A DNA stretch of 64,000 nt from Bolinopsis microptera (GCF_026151205.1 NC_087082.1:12672365-12736364), one strand, 5' to 3'. Positions 25,801 through 54,464 are shown, numbered from the stretch's first letter. The notes: generated from the sequence alone by a model not told the origin. Numbers and translations: made by a program.

Positions 25801-26541
25801 CTCCCCCCCGGCCCCCCCCCCCCCCCCCCCCCCGCAACTATGTGAACTATAACTGTTCCGGTGGAACATTTGTAAGATGTCCTTTGTCCATCCATGGATA
25901 TTCGAATGACAAATACCGAATGCCGAATACTGGATATTTGATGATTCGGTAACGGGTAACTCTACACTGATTAGTGATTAACCCCATTTATAATCACATT
26001 TTCATTATCATACCTTAAGAACGACAAATTTAGTCTACCATAAATAAATTAAGTCAAAATTTTGAATAAAATTGTTGTAAACCAAATTCATTGAGACTAA
26101 ATTTTTCGGCGACTAATTTAAAAGCAGACCTAAATTTCAGTAGAGCATTTATGACATATCATTGAGCTTACACTGTTTATAATTAATATAACCACCGTTC
26201 CTACTACTGAACTACTTTGACTATTACATGTGTAATCAACTGCTTTTATGCTTTCACATTATCTTACTTCCTTTTCCCATCAAATAAATAATGGTAAAAT
26301 TAAATAAATGGAAAGAAAATGGTCTCCAAAAGTCGAAAAATGTGACTAAAATTGTTGTAGACTAAAAATTTGCGAAATTTGTGACTAAAATTATGGTAAC
26401 CACAATTTTTATAACCAAATTTATTGGCCTTAAAATAAATAACATATCATTTCATTTCAGACGCCGAACCCATCCCTCCGACCAGTTGATCCGATTATTC
26501 AGCCGGGTGAATCGCATAGCTCGTCGGGATGTTCTTGTTGA
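4875..26541 (+). CDS. Rab10: Rab10-like small GTPase, 7 exons, 201 aa
   Basis: Coding exons: 4875-5007, 5179-5239, 5399-5459, 8237-8314, 15887-15976, 20380-20481, 26461-26541; all junctions are GT-AG and in frame. The protein shows the P-loop GDSGVGKT (residues 18-25), switch I Thr43 in FISTIGIDF, WDTAGQE (65-71), NKCD (124-127) and ETSAK (152-156). The blocks [25 protein letters not shown] and [14 protein letters not shown] followed by AEDILQKTP fit Rab10 better than Rab8 or Rab13. Rab10 is a membrane-bound GTPase of exocytic and basolateral vesicle traffic. The protein ends Cys-Ser-Cys, a CXC double-prenylation signal, whereas vertebrate Rab10 ends Cys-Cys. Introns are long (2.8-7.6 kb) and packed with transposons, minisatellites and a nested minus-strand gene. 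The start ATG is followed directly by the Rab N-terminus. An AATAAA lies at 26650. A 3'UTR intron beginning after about 26,556 is possible. Confidence 0.95.
5979..6340. mobile_element. MITE with CAGGGTGGGCC start (mariner-like)
   Basis: Left end begins CAGGGTGGGCCATTACTC; an inner arm AGTCAGTACCCATACGTTG (about 6001-6019) is matched in reverse by CAACGTATGGGTACTGACT (6305-6323). No ORF. Lies in Rab10 intron 3. The start resembles the relic at 41,342. Confidence 0.6.
10654..11953 (-). mobile_element. hAT-type DNA transposon, 1.3 kb, decayed
   Basis: Terminal inverted repeats TAGGGTTGCCA / TGGCAACCCTA, flanked by a perfect 8-bp duplication ACATAGAT (10646-10653 and 11954-11961), the hAT signature. 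Sub-terminal DNA is full of ATCGCGATAAT and CCGATA palindromes. The minus strand keeps a transposase remnant near 11,533-11,660 ([19 protein letters not shown], like the RW-motif region of hAT transposases). The rest is broken. Lies in Rab10 intron 4. Confidence 0.85.
11533..11757 (-). pseudogene. hAT transposase fragment
   Basis: The frame carries [20 protein letters not shown] followed by a short helix and stop at 11533. The TRW-S-ML-R pattern is typical of hAT transposases just before the C-terminal dimerisation region. Only a small piece of a normal 600-aa transposase remains. The N-terminal half of this frame does not look like transposase. Confidence 0.6.
15266..15506. mobile_element. 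MITE with TTACTCGGGAA ends plus a partial second copy
   Basis: CCTTACTCGGGAATATTATG at the left is the inverse of CATAATGTTCCCGAGTAAGG-type sequence ending at about 15,389 (one or two mismatches). A second copy of the right two-thirds (GGTGGGTTTTGGAACATTCC to CCCGAGTAAAG) follows at about 15,417-15,506. Rab10 intron 4. Confidence 0.65.
15573..15800 (+). pseudogene. 3' fragment of a LINE reverse-transcriptase ORF
   Basis: Frame reads [20 protein letters not shown] then [12 protein letters not shown], the GHC-R-P and GRPR patterns found at the C-terminus of RTE-like LINE proteins. Several in-frame stops follow. The tail is a TAG-triplet microsatellite (about 15,808-15,826), a common LINE 3' end. 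Rab10 intron 4. Confidence 0.65.
16731..16942. mobile_element. Right-end fragment of the same hAT family
   Basis: Matches the last 210 bp of the 10,654-11,953 element almost base for base, including the paired ATCGCGATAAT arms and the terminal TGGCAACCCTA. The left part is absent. Lies in Rab10 intron 5. A weaker relative with TTATCTAGATAA palindromes sits at about 17,195-17,290. Confidence 0.75.
17425..18510. repeat. 57-bp minisatellite, about 19 copies
   Basis: The unit reads around TTTCCTTCTCCTGAGAACAG. Because 57 is a multiple of three and one frame on each strand lacks stops, ORFs of 348 codons (+) and 224 and 90 codons (-) appear. Units differ by scattered substitutions (for example CACCGG or CAAGGG, GTAACGC or GTAGTGC) without clear codon bias. 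Inside Rab10 intron 5; I do not call it coding. Confidence 0.9.
18716..19980. repeat. 20-bp minisatellite with a 285-bp higher-order repeat
   Basis: Unit CCAGGGATGGGAACTACATG and variants, over 60 copies. The block 18,736-19,020 repeats at 19,021 onward almost exactly for about 200 bp, giving a higher-order period of 285 bp. Three units make 60 bp, so all plus frames look open with the 20-residue period [20 protein letters not shown]. Rab10 intron 5. Confidence 0.9.
21455..22297. mobile_element. MITE of 0.84 kb, TA-flanked, CCTTAATTCCCAAAAATTTG ends
   Basis: CCTTAATTCCCAAAAATTTG at the left mirrors CAAATTTTTGGGAACTAAGG at the right with one mismatch, and both ends abut TA. The inside is rich in variants of CCCAAATTTT on both strands. 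No coding remnant seen. In Rab10 intron 6, immediately 3' of the nested mucin gene. Confidence 0.7.
22437..25178 (-). CDS. Secreted mucin-like protein with Tyr/Gly-rich repeats, 717 aa
   Basis: Four exons: 25178-25124, 24786-24457, 24318-24221, 24107-22437, all GT-AG and in phase; nested antisense in the last Rab10 intron. Exon 1 encodes a signal peptide ([18 protein letters not shown]). Exon 2 is Ser/Thr-rich. Exons 2-4 form an unrecognised, probably helical segment around GDGTDIADV. Then comes a long Pro/Thr mucin tract of PVTTTPP-type heptads (about 23,205-23,950), likely O-glycosylated, and a second Ser/Thr stretch whose [11 protein letters not shown]-like motif echoes exon 2, suggesting internal duplication. 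Next is a basic Lys/Tyr segment and four repeats of a 19-residue unit ([19 protein letters not shown]), then a C-terminal six-Cys segment starting [10 protein letters not shown]. Composition suggests an extracellular mucus, glue or matrix protein (inference). No family recognised. The mucin tract is also open on the plus strand because of its repeat sequence; those plus ORFs are shadows. Confidence 0.85.
25801..25832. repeat. Poly-C tract
   Basis: About 30 bp almost only C. Similar homopolymers: G at about 7,611-7,635, C at about 12,931-12,949. Lengths may be unreliable. Confidence 0.8.
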
Positions 26542-26846
26542 TTTCTTTGGAGGCGGGTAGGTTCAGTTTAGTAACAGGATAAATAATGATGAGTTTGTAG
26601 ATTCTAGAGTTTACAGTATTTAAGTAGGATTATAGTTGCTGGCTCAAGTAATAAATTCAAAGTGCGTTCATTATTAGAAAAATATGAAAATTTATAGATC
26701 TTATTTTTTGTATCACAAGGATTTTAAGTTAAATTACGGAAATTCTTTTTCAAATTTAATTACTATCATTACTTTTGTTTCAGGGTCAAAGTTTTGTACG
26801 TTTTTACACACCGATCTGGAAAATGAATAGATTGTCGCCTACGTTA

Positions 26847-26905
26847 TCACGTGATCTCATTATCACGTGATCTCATTATCACGTGATCTCATAATTGTCA
26901 CGTGA
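26847..26905. promoter_or_regulatory. Four TCACGTGA palindromes in tandem
   Basis: TCACGTGA at 26847, 26863, 26879 and 26898; the first three lie in 16-bp repeats (TTATCACGTGATCTCA). This is the extended E-box bound by bHLH-Zip factors such as USF and MITF/TFE. It sits 300 bp after the Rab10 stop codon, so it could be in the 3'UTR, downstream, or merely a short tandem repeat. Regulatory use is inference. Confidence 0.4.
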
Positions 26906-29900
26906 TCCTGGTGTGATCTCCTCACAGTTCCTTCAACTCCGGATCGTGCCCTACCTGAAACTGTCGCATGTCAACTTTGTTAAACTTTAATATATCTCTA
27001 CGTCGGACATCCTGTTTATATCGTCCCTTTTTTCAAACTCTGTAAGACTAATTATAATTAATTATAATTGTTTGAGAGAATCATCTGCAGCGTCCCAAAC
27101 ATAAGGGATTAGGTTTAATTAGTCAATTTAGTCTCGTTCAGGGAAGTGACATAATCAGTGTTTAGTATTAAGATTCCACCAAACTCCCTGAGTCACTGTG
27201 TACTTTTGAACGGTCAATCGGGATCGTTATCAGTTCAGTGTGATAATAATACAAATTATTGCTGTTAATGCTGTACCATCTGACCAGGGAGTGAGATGTC
27301 GTTGTAAAATCAAAACACTGGTCGTCACATTCCAACCTTCTAGTCTGTTCGTAGTCTAACTTACATTCTTTATTAGAAAAGTTCTGTGCTAAAGTTAAAC
27401 TTTGTAAATTTGGAGTTAGTTGTTCCGGTGGACTAATGATGTTTAGTTTTTTTGCTTAAATTGCACTGTGAATAGCTACTGAATAGTGAAATTGCTGAAC
27501 GGTAAAATTGTTGAATAGTGAAATTGCTGAATAGTGAAATTGCTGAATAGTGAAATTGTGATTTATCGGTAAGTGTTGTGCTTGGGATTTAGCAAAAAAC
27601 AATGATATATAAACCTTTTTATTTTGATTTTGTATTGTTGTAATAGTCAAAAAGTTAGTTGATGTCTAGATACCTGTGATGATGATGATGATAATATCTC
27701 GGCCAATCTACTAGACGTCCTCTCTGAATTTGTTTATAGACTCATTATAGTAGATGCTATATTTGTGAGTTCGAAGCAGGATTATATTACGGTCGTCCGT
27801 TAAAGGACGGATGAGTGTTGATTATAATAATAATCGTTGTTATTTTTTCATAAAATTGCTCATAAATAGCGCTCTTTTCTTTTTTGCGATAACACAAAAT
27901 ATCAAGATGAAGTGAAAGTACTTTATAGTTTTTCAAATGACGTGACAAATATATAATATATGTTGTTTTTGATTTGAAAATTGAGAATTTGGCTAATCTT
28001 CATCCTTACGATTTATCCCATTTATAATTCCAATTTCACATACAATCATTTTCAAGAGAAAGTAATTTTGCTTCGTAATTGTTAATAACCAACGCGAAAG
28101 TAGGGCCCAAAGTGTACGTACGTTGTGTTCATCGGCTCAGCGGCTGTCTGACATGAAATTAGGAATGCGAAGGATAACTGGTTAAAAAATGAAAGTACCA
28201 TAGTTTCTACCGTCTGAGAAAAGTTCAGAATTTTCTCTTTAAACACCAATTCTTGAATTTTGTAAATCGGTGGCCTGGTCCGGAAGCAGAATAATGGTTC
28301 AATAAAAATTATTGGTTAACATTGTTGGTATTGTCATTATCAGTAATGACCAATACATTGCAATACGTATGGCAATTGGCACTCCACTGCAAAAAGATTA
28401 GTGCCAAGGCAGATTTACCTGCCGAACGGAACGAAATTTTACCCATTCCTGCAGTAATGATGTATTTTCTGACTTTGAAGCCCTAGCTCAAAATATAACT
28501 TTCCTCCTCCACTGTCAGCAAAAATTTCTGCAGACTAAATCTGTAAATGTGATTGGATACAATTCATAATTCATTGCGCGCTCTGTTATTTAGGAAGTAA
28601 ATTTACGCTATAGTAAACAATGCGCGTGTCATGTTGATACGTTAACAAATCATTGCGCGTTACAAAGACTAATAAAGTTTACTGTGACTGGCCCAAACTT
28701 TGTTAATATAATTACCATTTACAAATATAATATGAAACGAAAGTTCTCATAGTTCTGTATTTTGATTTTCTGTACAGAGCGCCGTTATTGCTGATGAATG
28801 TAGTATTTACGAAGCTCTTATTACTGCATGAGGAGTCTGGAGAAATGCCAATATGTGTAATAGAAGTGTGAAATAACTGGGCGGTGGGCCACCCTTAACC
28901 TCGTTTGTTATAATGATGTTCACCTCATATATATATAGAAGTTATTAGAGAAGTTTGATAATTCATGGAAATCTGATAATGCGGAATTCTGACTTCTGAT
29001 TTATTAGACTCAGATTACAGAGATGAGAGAGAGTCTAAAAAATGAGCACTTAAATCATGTTAAAAATGCAGTACATAGCAAGGCGTAGCTGTTCGTACGA
29101 GTAGTTTGTTTACGTTTACACTCGATAAACCGGCTAAAATGTGTTGCATGTAAACAGTGATTATACACTCGCCCTCAAAATAGCCCTAATAAATACATAT
29201 ACAATTTTACATATACAATTTTACGGACGAAATGATCCCTTCAGCAGGTAGTTTATGCACTTTTTCACGAATAGCCACTTTGGCTTACTTGCTGTTGGTC
29301 ATATTAGGGTCATCCCTTTTTATTTTAACAAGAAATGCGGTCGATTTTTTTGTGGATGGCCGCTCTATTTCCCGATCCGTGATGGCGTATTTTATCATAT
29401 TCCATACAACCTGGGGACTCCAGTCTTTACTGTTTATAAGCATGCAGATATGGCAGAGTTACAGGCCGAGCGCCGCCCTGTTAACTCCATATTGAATTTG
29501 AAAATCGTGTATATTTCTATTTAACCATATGTTTATTGTTTATGCAACCTGACACGGATCTGTGCAAAATAGTAATAATAATACTAACTCGAAATAATAA
29601 TAATATGCTATCAATTAGTGCCTAGTGGGATACGTACATTACATGACATGGTGAAATTAACAATTTACTTGGTCAGTACAGGGCCAACAATTATTTAATT
29701 CAGGATATCGCGCAAAATAACTTTGCGCAGTCTAGTTGAGAACGTGGCCGGGCGACATACTGGCGTGCGGGCACGTACGTACGCAGGCACGGCGGTCGCA
29801 AGCAACCATATACAACAAAAAAAACCCTCGTTCGCTAACCCTTGTCCTTTTGTGCCTTCGGCACAGGAGTCATGGATCGGGAAAAAAAATAGCTCTAATA

Positions 29901-30039
29901 TATAATAACACATTACATATTCACCAGCTTTTGCTTTTGACGACAAACTGCATTATTTACAAATTCTAATTTCAACGAGGATAGTAAGATAGTAATACGT
30001 ATCACGTATGTAAACATGACACATGACCAACTCACTTGT

Positions 30040-30127
30040 AGCGCAATGCACTAATGGGCCGTGCCGCGCATCTTCTCGCAACCACAGATGCAGATCAGCG
30101 AGATGCGAAGGATTGACATCGTGAATC
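30040..30127 (-). repeat. Dispersed repeat copy, SINE-like
   Basis: The reverse complement reads GATTCACGATGTCAATCCTTCGCATCTCG... and matches the units at 53,092 and 53,419 with scattered changes, through GTGGTTGCGAGAAG to the GCGCTACAA end. No clear A/B box, so tRNA ancestry is unproven. Confidence 0.6.
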
Positions 30128-31296
30128 AACCAAAGAACCAACTTGTGTGGAGTACATGATCTGTCTATGACCTCTTGGTTAGTCGCGAACACTAACATAC
30201 ATCTAGTGCTAGTTGTTCTTCCTACGAAATCTACTCAACATTAAGTTTCACTATCTTCCTACTGACTTTACATACTCCAGTGTCAGTGCACACTGTGACT
30301 CTGTGTATTCTATGTGAGTTTCACACTTAATTCATTGTATTGTATTGGTAATGGGCTGACTAGTGCTTACTGCTTATTAGCCCTGGCTAGAAAAATAAGA
30401 AAAATGCGGTATTTTTGTAGAAAGAAAATAGCAATTCTGTAAGTAAGTAAAATTAAAAACCAACATCAACTAAAACTAATCAATCAAAGATTTAATTAAA
30501 TCTTGAAATTGTGTTAAAATTTGCTGAGATACCACTTTGCAAATAAAACAGGTATAATCGACAAGGTAAAATGCAAATTACATGCTGTAAAATCGGTCAA
30601 CACAATCAAAATATTCTTATTTAGAAAACTATGGTTATAAAATATGATGAACCTTTTTTCAAAAAGTTAAAAACTAATACTTTATGAAATCAAAACGAAG
30701 CTGTAATGAATGTTTGAATGTAAATGACAACTTTGTTACATAATATCTTGAATTGAACGGACATTTTTAATTTCGTCACAAACATTTTGACACACAAAAC
30801 AAACTGAATTTCTATAAATTCCACAACTCGTAGACTAACACAAGTCGCCACTCGTCAGTATCTTGCCGACAGTTCAAAACTTGTATTCAAGATGAACTGA
30901 AATTCTCAAATTCTGTCACAAAACTCTATCTGCGTAAAAAAACACTTCAAAATATCGAGTTTGAATCGATGATTCTGCGAATACCGCAGAAAACTCAAAC
31001 GTAACTTTCTGAATTGCGGTTTGGCCATGCTTTATTTATCGCCATTGTAATCTATTTACACTTCTCTAATCCTTCTGAAAATGGTTCCTGTAAGTAAGAA
31101 GATAGCATAATTAATATTATAAATAAATAATATTAGTAAGGACGACAATCAGGAGGGCCATAACATTCATTTCTTCGATATAAAAAATTAAAAAATTTTC
31201 GGGCCCTGATCTTCGGCCCCATACCATGATTGGCGGTGCAGAGATATTATCAACATATCGTGTTTCTTAAAATAAAGGTATGATAATTTAACTGGC

Positions 31297-48699
<17,403 letters not shown>

Positions 48700-50380
48700 A
48701 CTCCTTGAAATTTGTTTTCTATAACAAAACCATCATAAATAGAATTTTGCTACAGTTGCACCACACATAATCATTTTTTTCTACCATTGAATAATAATAA
48801 GTGTTTTACTTGGGTCTTTAAACAAATCATACATACAATTAACGAGAATATCTGATTTAAAAGTTACTCTGTCGATTTATTATCAAATTATTCTTGCCCT
48901 AAATTAACTAGAATGTGCCACTATCATTACGCTAATGTTTATGAGGTGTGACACATAACACAATGTTTTCCTGATAAAAGTAAAAATGGTTTCTGACCAT
49001 CAGTACAGAGTTAATACACATTACACATATACATTATACAAGGCTCGGGCAGCTTTTTTAGCCGGGAACAGGACCAGGACTGGAAAAAAAGTGCTGGGAC
49101 CAGGACTTTGACTAACAAAATTGTTACTTCATAATAACAATTTGATGTATTTCAACAGTATGCTATGTTAGCAACTTGGTTGATCAGTGTTTTAAATTAC
49201 CAGACAATACAAAATTTTGATTAAATTAACAAATAGCATAAAACATACTCATTATGGTATTTGGTTAATGGTTATCCGTATCTTTAATATACTAGATCCT
49301 GAGTAGCCATTTTGGTTTAACAGTGCAACTACTTTATATATTATGCATACATTACTTATTGAGATTATTGATCAACCAGTAAAAAACTTTTTTCCCACCG
49401 CCAATGAGTTCCTGATCTCCAAGCTAGATGAGGGCTTCTGCCAAAGAAGGAGTACAAGAATCAGTGTGGACAGTGATATCGATCAGGTGGGACTGACGAC
49501 TCAGTCAGTTGGCGCCCCCGCAGAAAAAGCGCTCTCCTATTGGCGCCCCCCTCCCCTTTTGGGGCCCTCCCCTTTTGGCACCCCTACCTAAAATTGCCAA
49601 AGAAGGAGTACAAGAATCAGTGTGGACAGTGATATCGATCAGGTGGGACTGACGACTCAGTCAGTTGGCGCCCCCGCAGAAAAAGCGCTCTCCTATTGGC
49701 GCCCCCCTCCCCTTTTGGGGCCCTCCCCTTTTGGCACCCCTACCTAAAATTGAATAAATTAGGTTATTTTAGAGGATATGCCAGTAAACAGCGTGGGCGC
49801 CAACAGGCAATGTGACACCACTGGGGTCCTTTGTTATGCCACTGCTGCCATATGCTTCGGATTTCTTGACAGATTTCCGCCTTTTATTCCTGCAAATGAT
49901 GAAGTCGATTGACTATGACTATTTATTGGATAGATACGTCAAGAGTTTACCCCTCGCTTCTAAAATATGGTGTTTGAGATTTCAAGCAGTCGCTCCAATA
50001 GCATATCCTTAAGAAGCCAAACCCCTGTCCAATGTTCGATTTTCTGCTGAGTGATGACAAGACATGCGAATTTAAGTCTCTTACAACAAATAGTAGGTTG
50101 TGGGCTGGTATCTAATCGATAGCTCCACCAAGGCTGTCATAATAGTTTTATTTTTCATCAACAGTCGCGCCCTCTGTTCTACTGTAGGTCACCATAATAG
50201 TTATAACTGAGTTCTCTGGACACATGGCTACCATCGTCTTCTTGCTCTGACCAGGGACCTTACAGTAGCGTCACGTAGTACACGATGGCACCTGGCACAT
50301 GGTTAGGTGAAATTGTCTTCCTGTCATGCGTTAGACACAAATCAATGAGAATAATTCTTTTTGTCCAAGACAATTACAAT
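48700..50380. other. Upstream flank of the kinase, repeats only
   Basis: Should include the kinase promoter and 5'UTR, but I see no clear TATA box or initiator. The plus frame 49,343-49,500 (NEFLISKLDEGFCQRRSTR) looks coding-like yet has no family match. The remainder is AT-rich. Confidence 0.5.
49441..49752. repeat. 156-bp tandem duplication
   Basis: Two nearly identical units run from CCAAAGAAGGAGTACAAGAA to GGCACCCCTACCTAAAATTG (49,441-49,596 and 49,597-49,752). Each holds part of a coding-like stretch (RRSTRISVDSDIDQ) joined to the GGCGCCCCC start of a hAT-type MITE ending near 49,826. Confidence 0.8.
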
Positions 50381-50400
50381 ATCAACCCGCCAATTAGATT

Positions 50401-52024
50401 TTGACTACCTTTCTTGTTCTGATGGACCTCCTTCTAGAGATGAGATTAGTTAATAGTTATGCTGTAAAGAAACTGAAGAACTGCAAAAGTGCAGGGGTTG
50501 ATGAGATAACTAATGAACAACTTAAGTATGGTGGAAGTGCTCTTGTTGGCCAACTAGAGCTACTGTTTAAAAAGGTATGGGAGGAAGAGGTGATCCCTGA
50601 GGATTGGCTTAAAGGTGTTATAGTGGTTATCGGAAAGAAGGGAGACACCTCATACTGCTGCAATAATAGGGGTATAACTCTTAGGGCAACGTCTTCTAAG
50701 GTTCTTCAAATGGTTCTTCTTAAGAGGCTGGATGTTGGAATGGAGTGTCTTCTTAGGGAAAATCAGTGTGGGTTCAGACGGAACCGCTCATGGATTGATC
50801 AGATTTATTCCATCCGCACCATTATTCACAACTGCATTGAGTTTAACATTCCACTTTATGTTAATTTCATTGATTTTAAGGCAGCGTTTGATTCCATCAG
50901 AAGAGAGTTTATTTGGTCAAGCATAAGACACTATGGACTTCCTGAGAAATATGTTAGAATCTTTCAGGCATTCTTCAACGGAACCATGAGTGCTGTCAGG
51001 GTTAATGGTGAAATTGATTGGTTCTCTGTTAACTCGGGCAGTGGACAGGGTGATCCAGGGCCCTCCTGTATTTAATTTTTGTCTGAACTTTGGAATCTTT
51101 TTGGCCGAGGTTCACAAGGCAATCAGTGATGGTGCTGTACTGCAAAAGGAACTAAAGGGTGCAGATGAAAAAGTTATCATGGATAGTGACTACGCTGATG
51201 ATCTGGCAGTGATGGACAATACTGAAGAAGGGCTGCAAGAGTCCACTGATCTTATAGCTTATTACACCTCTTACGCTGGGTTAAAGATCAACGCTAAAAA
51301 GACACAATGCATGGCAATCAGCAAGTGTGCGTCCCAGCGACCTTACACCGAAAGAGACAGTATAAAGCTAACAGTGGAGGGAGAACCTGTTGAACAGGTC
51401 AGCAACTTTGTTTATCTTGGTGCCAACATCAGTGGGGATGGTACCATTGACCGAGATCTTGACATCAGGATCCAGCGTGCTAATGGTGCGTTCCATCAGC
51501 TTTGGAAAATATGGAACAGTTGAACTATAAGAACGCCCACCAAGATCCGTATCTACAAGGCTGCTGTTATTACTATTATGTTATATGGAGCTGAAGTGTG
51601 GAACACAACAAAGAAGCAGATGAAACGGTTTGAGGTCTTCCATCTGACCTCCCTGAGAAGAATCTTGAAGATAAAGTGGTTCTTCCATGTCTCCAATGAA
51701 GAAGTTCTCAGGCGTGCTGGAATTAAGTCTATCGAAACTTTCATTGGTGCGGCTAGACTAAGGTGGTACGGACATGTTGTCAGAATGCCAGAGACGCGGT
51801 TTCCCAGTTTCTTACTGGATTGGAAACCAAACTATGGAAAGAGACTGAGAGGACGACCCCGCAAAGGCTGGATGGCCTGTGTACTCGAGGATGCGGCTGA
51901 ATTTAAAGGTGTCGATAACATCAGCAGAGATGCAGTAAAACAGTTGGCTCTAAAGCGAGTGGAATGGAGGAACATGTTACGCCGTAGAAGAGATGTGTGT
52001 GATGCAGGCCACTCCAACGACTAG
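50401..52024 (+). pseudogene. 5'-truncated LINE reverse transcriptase with two lesions
   Basis: Typical RT blocks: KSAGVDEITNEQLKYGG, NNRGITL, ENQCGFRRNRSWIDQI, FIDFKAAFDSI, SGQGDP, DYADDLAVMD (catalytic YADD intact), GLKINAKKTQCM, VYLGANISGDG, then C-terminal RLRWYGHVVRMPETRFPS and RGRPRKGW. The frame shifts by one base near 51,055-51,065 and has a TGA at 51,521-51,523. The endonuclease half is missing. A non-LTR element of the RTE/CR1-like broad group (class uncertain). Dead copy, moderately young, since most blocks are intact. Confidence 0.88.
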
Positions 52025-53091
52025 GAGGAGACCTCTTCATGTAGCATGTATGTATGTAATTAGATAGACGCCTCAATATTGGGCACTGGGCCTTCATGCC
52101 GAAGTTGTGATGAGGCGAGAGCTACCACGAGATCCTGAATCCTTATACTCGATTTCAGTGCTTCTGAATGCCTAGAATCTGTAAACCACTATCTCTCGTC
52201 TGTTCTCTCATTGTTCACATATTTAAAGAGTTAAAATAATTTCCTTCTGGCCATGTAGTAGCTAGGGTGCGATTAGATTGGGACCTATCAAATATAATAA
52301 TATATAAAATTATTCAAACAATATACACATAATATAGCAATGACCCTATACAAAATCAACCCTTTAAGAATTCAAAAAATTCCCTTAACAATCAAAAATT
52401 ACCCTTAGCCTTGTGGCTCCAAGTTAAGATCTAGACTGTTTATATCAACAATGTTTTTTCTCGCACCTCTGTCTCCACGGAGAGAAATCACTGTTGTTCT
52501 ATCCGCATACCTGCATGCATGTTTATTTCTTGTGAAATAGCCCCTGCAGTCAATGTAATAAGCGCCAATAATACAAATTCACCGTACAGCACTATAATTC
52601 AAGGCGTATGAGGGCCTCCTGTGTATTGCAAGTGTGTAAAAAGGACGAAAAATTGATAATTTTCGCTTATATTTGATATTTGAAAGACCAAATTTTTTTA
52701 ATAAATTAAAAAAATTCACATAAGAAAAACGAAATTAATTAATAAAAAAACAAAATTTGTATTTACCACGAAACAATCAATACATATTATGTTATATTCA
52801 TAGATAAATTCAAATTCGAAATTCAACCATATATATTTACATAGCCATGTGTATACGCGTACTGCGTGACGCGCTTGTTTCACAAGTTGAAGATATCCTT
52901 TGCAGCCTACGGCGCGGCGATCGCGCGCTACTGCAAGCGAGAGGGCTCTGGTTAGAGCAACCATATATACACAGCCCGCCGCTCACACAGCCACACATTG
53001 TTGAGAAATCTTTAGGTGCGGTTGTAAACGCCGCGCGCAGGGTCTATTTACAATTAAATTGTTATTTTATAATTATATGTCACATTTATTA

Positions 53092-53650
53092 ATTGATTCA
53101 CGATGTCAATCCTTCGCAGCTCGGTGAGGCACAGTGGTGCATCTCGCCGATCTACCGAAGTGGTTGCGAGAAGCATTATTTGATGCGCGCGCGACCCAGT
53201 AGTGCATCGCGCTACAAATTTATTAATTACTATTGTATCACGTTGCGACCCCCCTGACGATACAGGGGAGCCGCGCACTTCGTGCGCGGCGGGTCATACA
53301 ACGTATGACAAAATTACTACAGAGCAAAAATTCCAGGAGCAGAATAATTCCGGTCGTTGATCGCGCAGTACTGGCTGTAAACCGTGGCCATTATTAATGG
53401 ACTGGCCCGGCGCTTGATTCACGATGTCAATCCTTCGCAGCTCGGTGAGGCACAGTGGTGCATTTCGCCGATCTACCGAAGTGGTTGCGAGAAGCATTAT
53501 TTGATGCGCGCGCGACCCAGTAGTGCATCGCGCTACAAGCCCGGCGCGCGCTACTTCGTAGCACTTGCCATCAGGCCATGTAATATTTCGAAAAGAAAGT
53601 AGCGCGCGCTACTTCGGAGAAATTTAGACGAGTAACGTCCGTCAACGTAA
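53092..53650 (-). repeat. GC-rich composite dispersed repeat, copy B (inverted)
   Basis: Contains a duplicated module (53,092-53,216 and 53,419-53,538) starting ATTCACGATGTCAATCCTTC and ending GCATCGCGCTACAA, separated by the inverted palindrome unit (53,233-53,309). Ends with GAAATTTAGACGAGTAACGT, the reverse of the module in copy A. The internal duplicate is about 97% identical. Confidence 0.75.
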
Positions 53651-54464
53651 ACACTGCGATGCCAATAACGGGGCCACGGGGAGATTTCAAAACTTAACCA
53701 CACGCTCATGATAAGACCCGTGTGTTAAAATTAAAAATATTGAAAATAATGCTCCTTTAAATTTTATATTAAAATTTTACCATCAAAAGTTTCGTCTCGC
53801 TGGTATGTTGTATCGCGATGCGTTACTAGCTGTGTACTGGGCCGCGCCGCGCATCCAAAAATGCAAATGCAATTCCCCAGGAAACCTAACCGTTAGGGGC
53901 CTAACTTCGGAAGTAAAAAAGATAGAGACTTCCGGTTTTTTGCAAAATGTTCGTCTTGTAAAAATAACGTTACCTCCCCAGGAGGAAAATTGGGGCTTCT
54001 CATTTTAAAAAGTTATTACAGAAAAACTGTTTTTGATGCTGCGCGCAACAAGCTAGAAAAATAACTTTGCAAAATAAACCCGTTGTTATGCGTGTGACGT
54101 CATCATGCATGACCATATTTGGAAATGCGCGTGAAGATAAGTGATAAGAGTACGTATTTTGCCGATCGCCTGCAGCACTTATTACGAAGTAGTTTCCAAA
54201 ACTGTTATAGTCTTTTCTGTCCATTTTGTTGCTTTGGGATAATCAAGTGGATCCCATTAATTTTAATTGAAGTGAACACTGTTTTGAACAAAATTGAAAG
54301 CGTCTTTCGATTAAACAAATGTACAATGATTTCACATCTGAATGAGTAACTATCCAGCTGCACAGTAGTTCTTATCTTATGTGCTGAAAGTTCATACTAC
54401 ACTCGATGAACTTGCTGTGCACTGGTAACAGAATATTTAGAACTTTTGACTCAAACACAAAACA

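Larger units (their letters stand above)
26542..31296. other. Intergenic region between Rab10 and the kinase
   Basis: No gene recognised. Holds the E-box cluster, an 18-bp minisatellite of GTGAAATTGCTGAATA units (27,475-27,555), an inverted copy of a dispersed repeat (30,040-30,127) and AT-rich DNA. A minus-strand AATAAA at 31,031-31,036 is a candidate poly(A) signal for the kinase. The longest plus ORFs (29,232-29,524) have no recognisable content. Confidence 0.6.
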
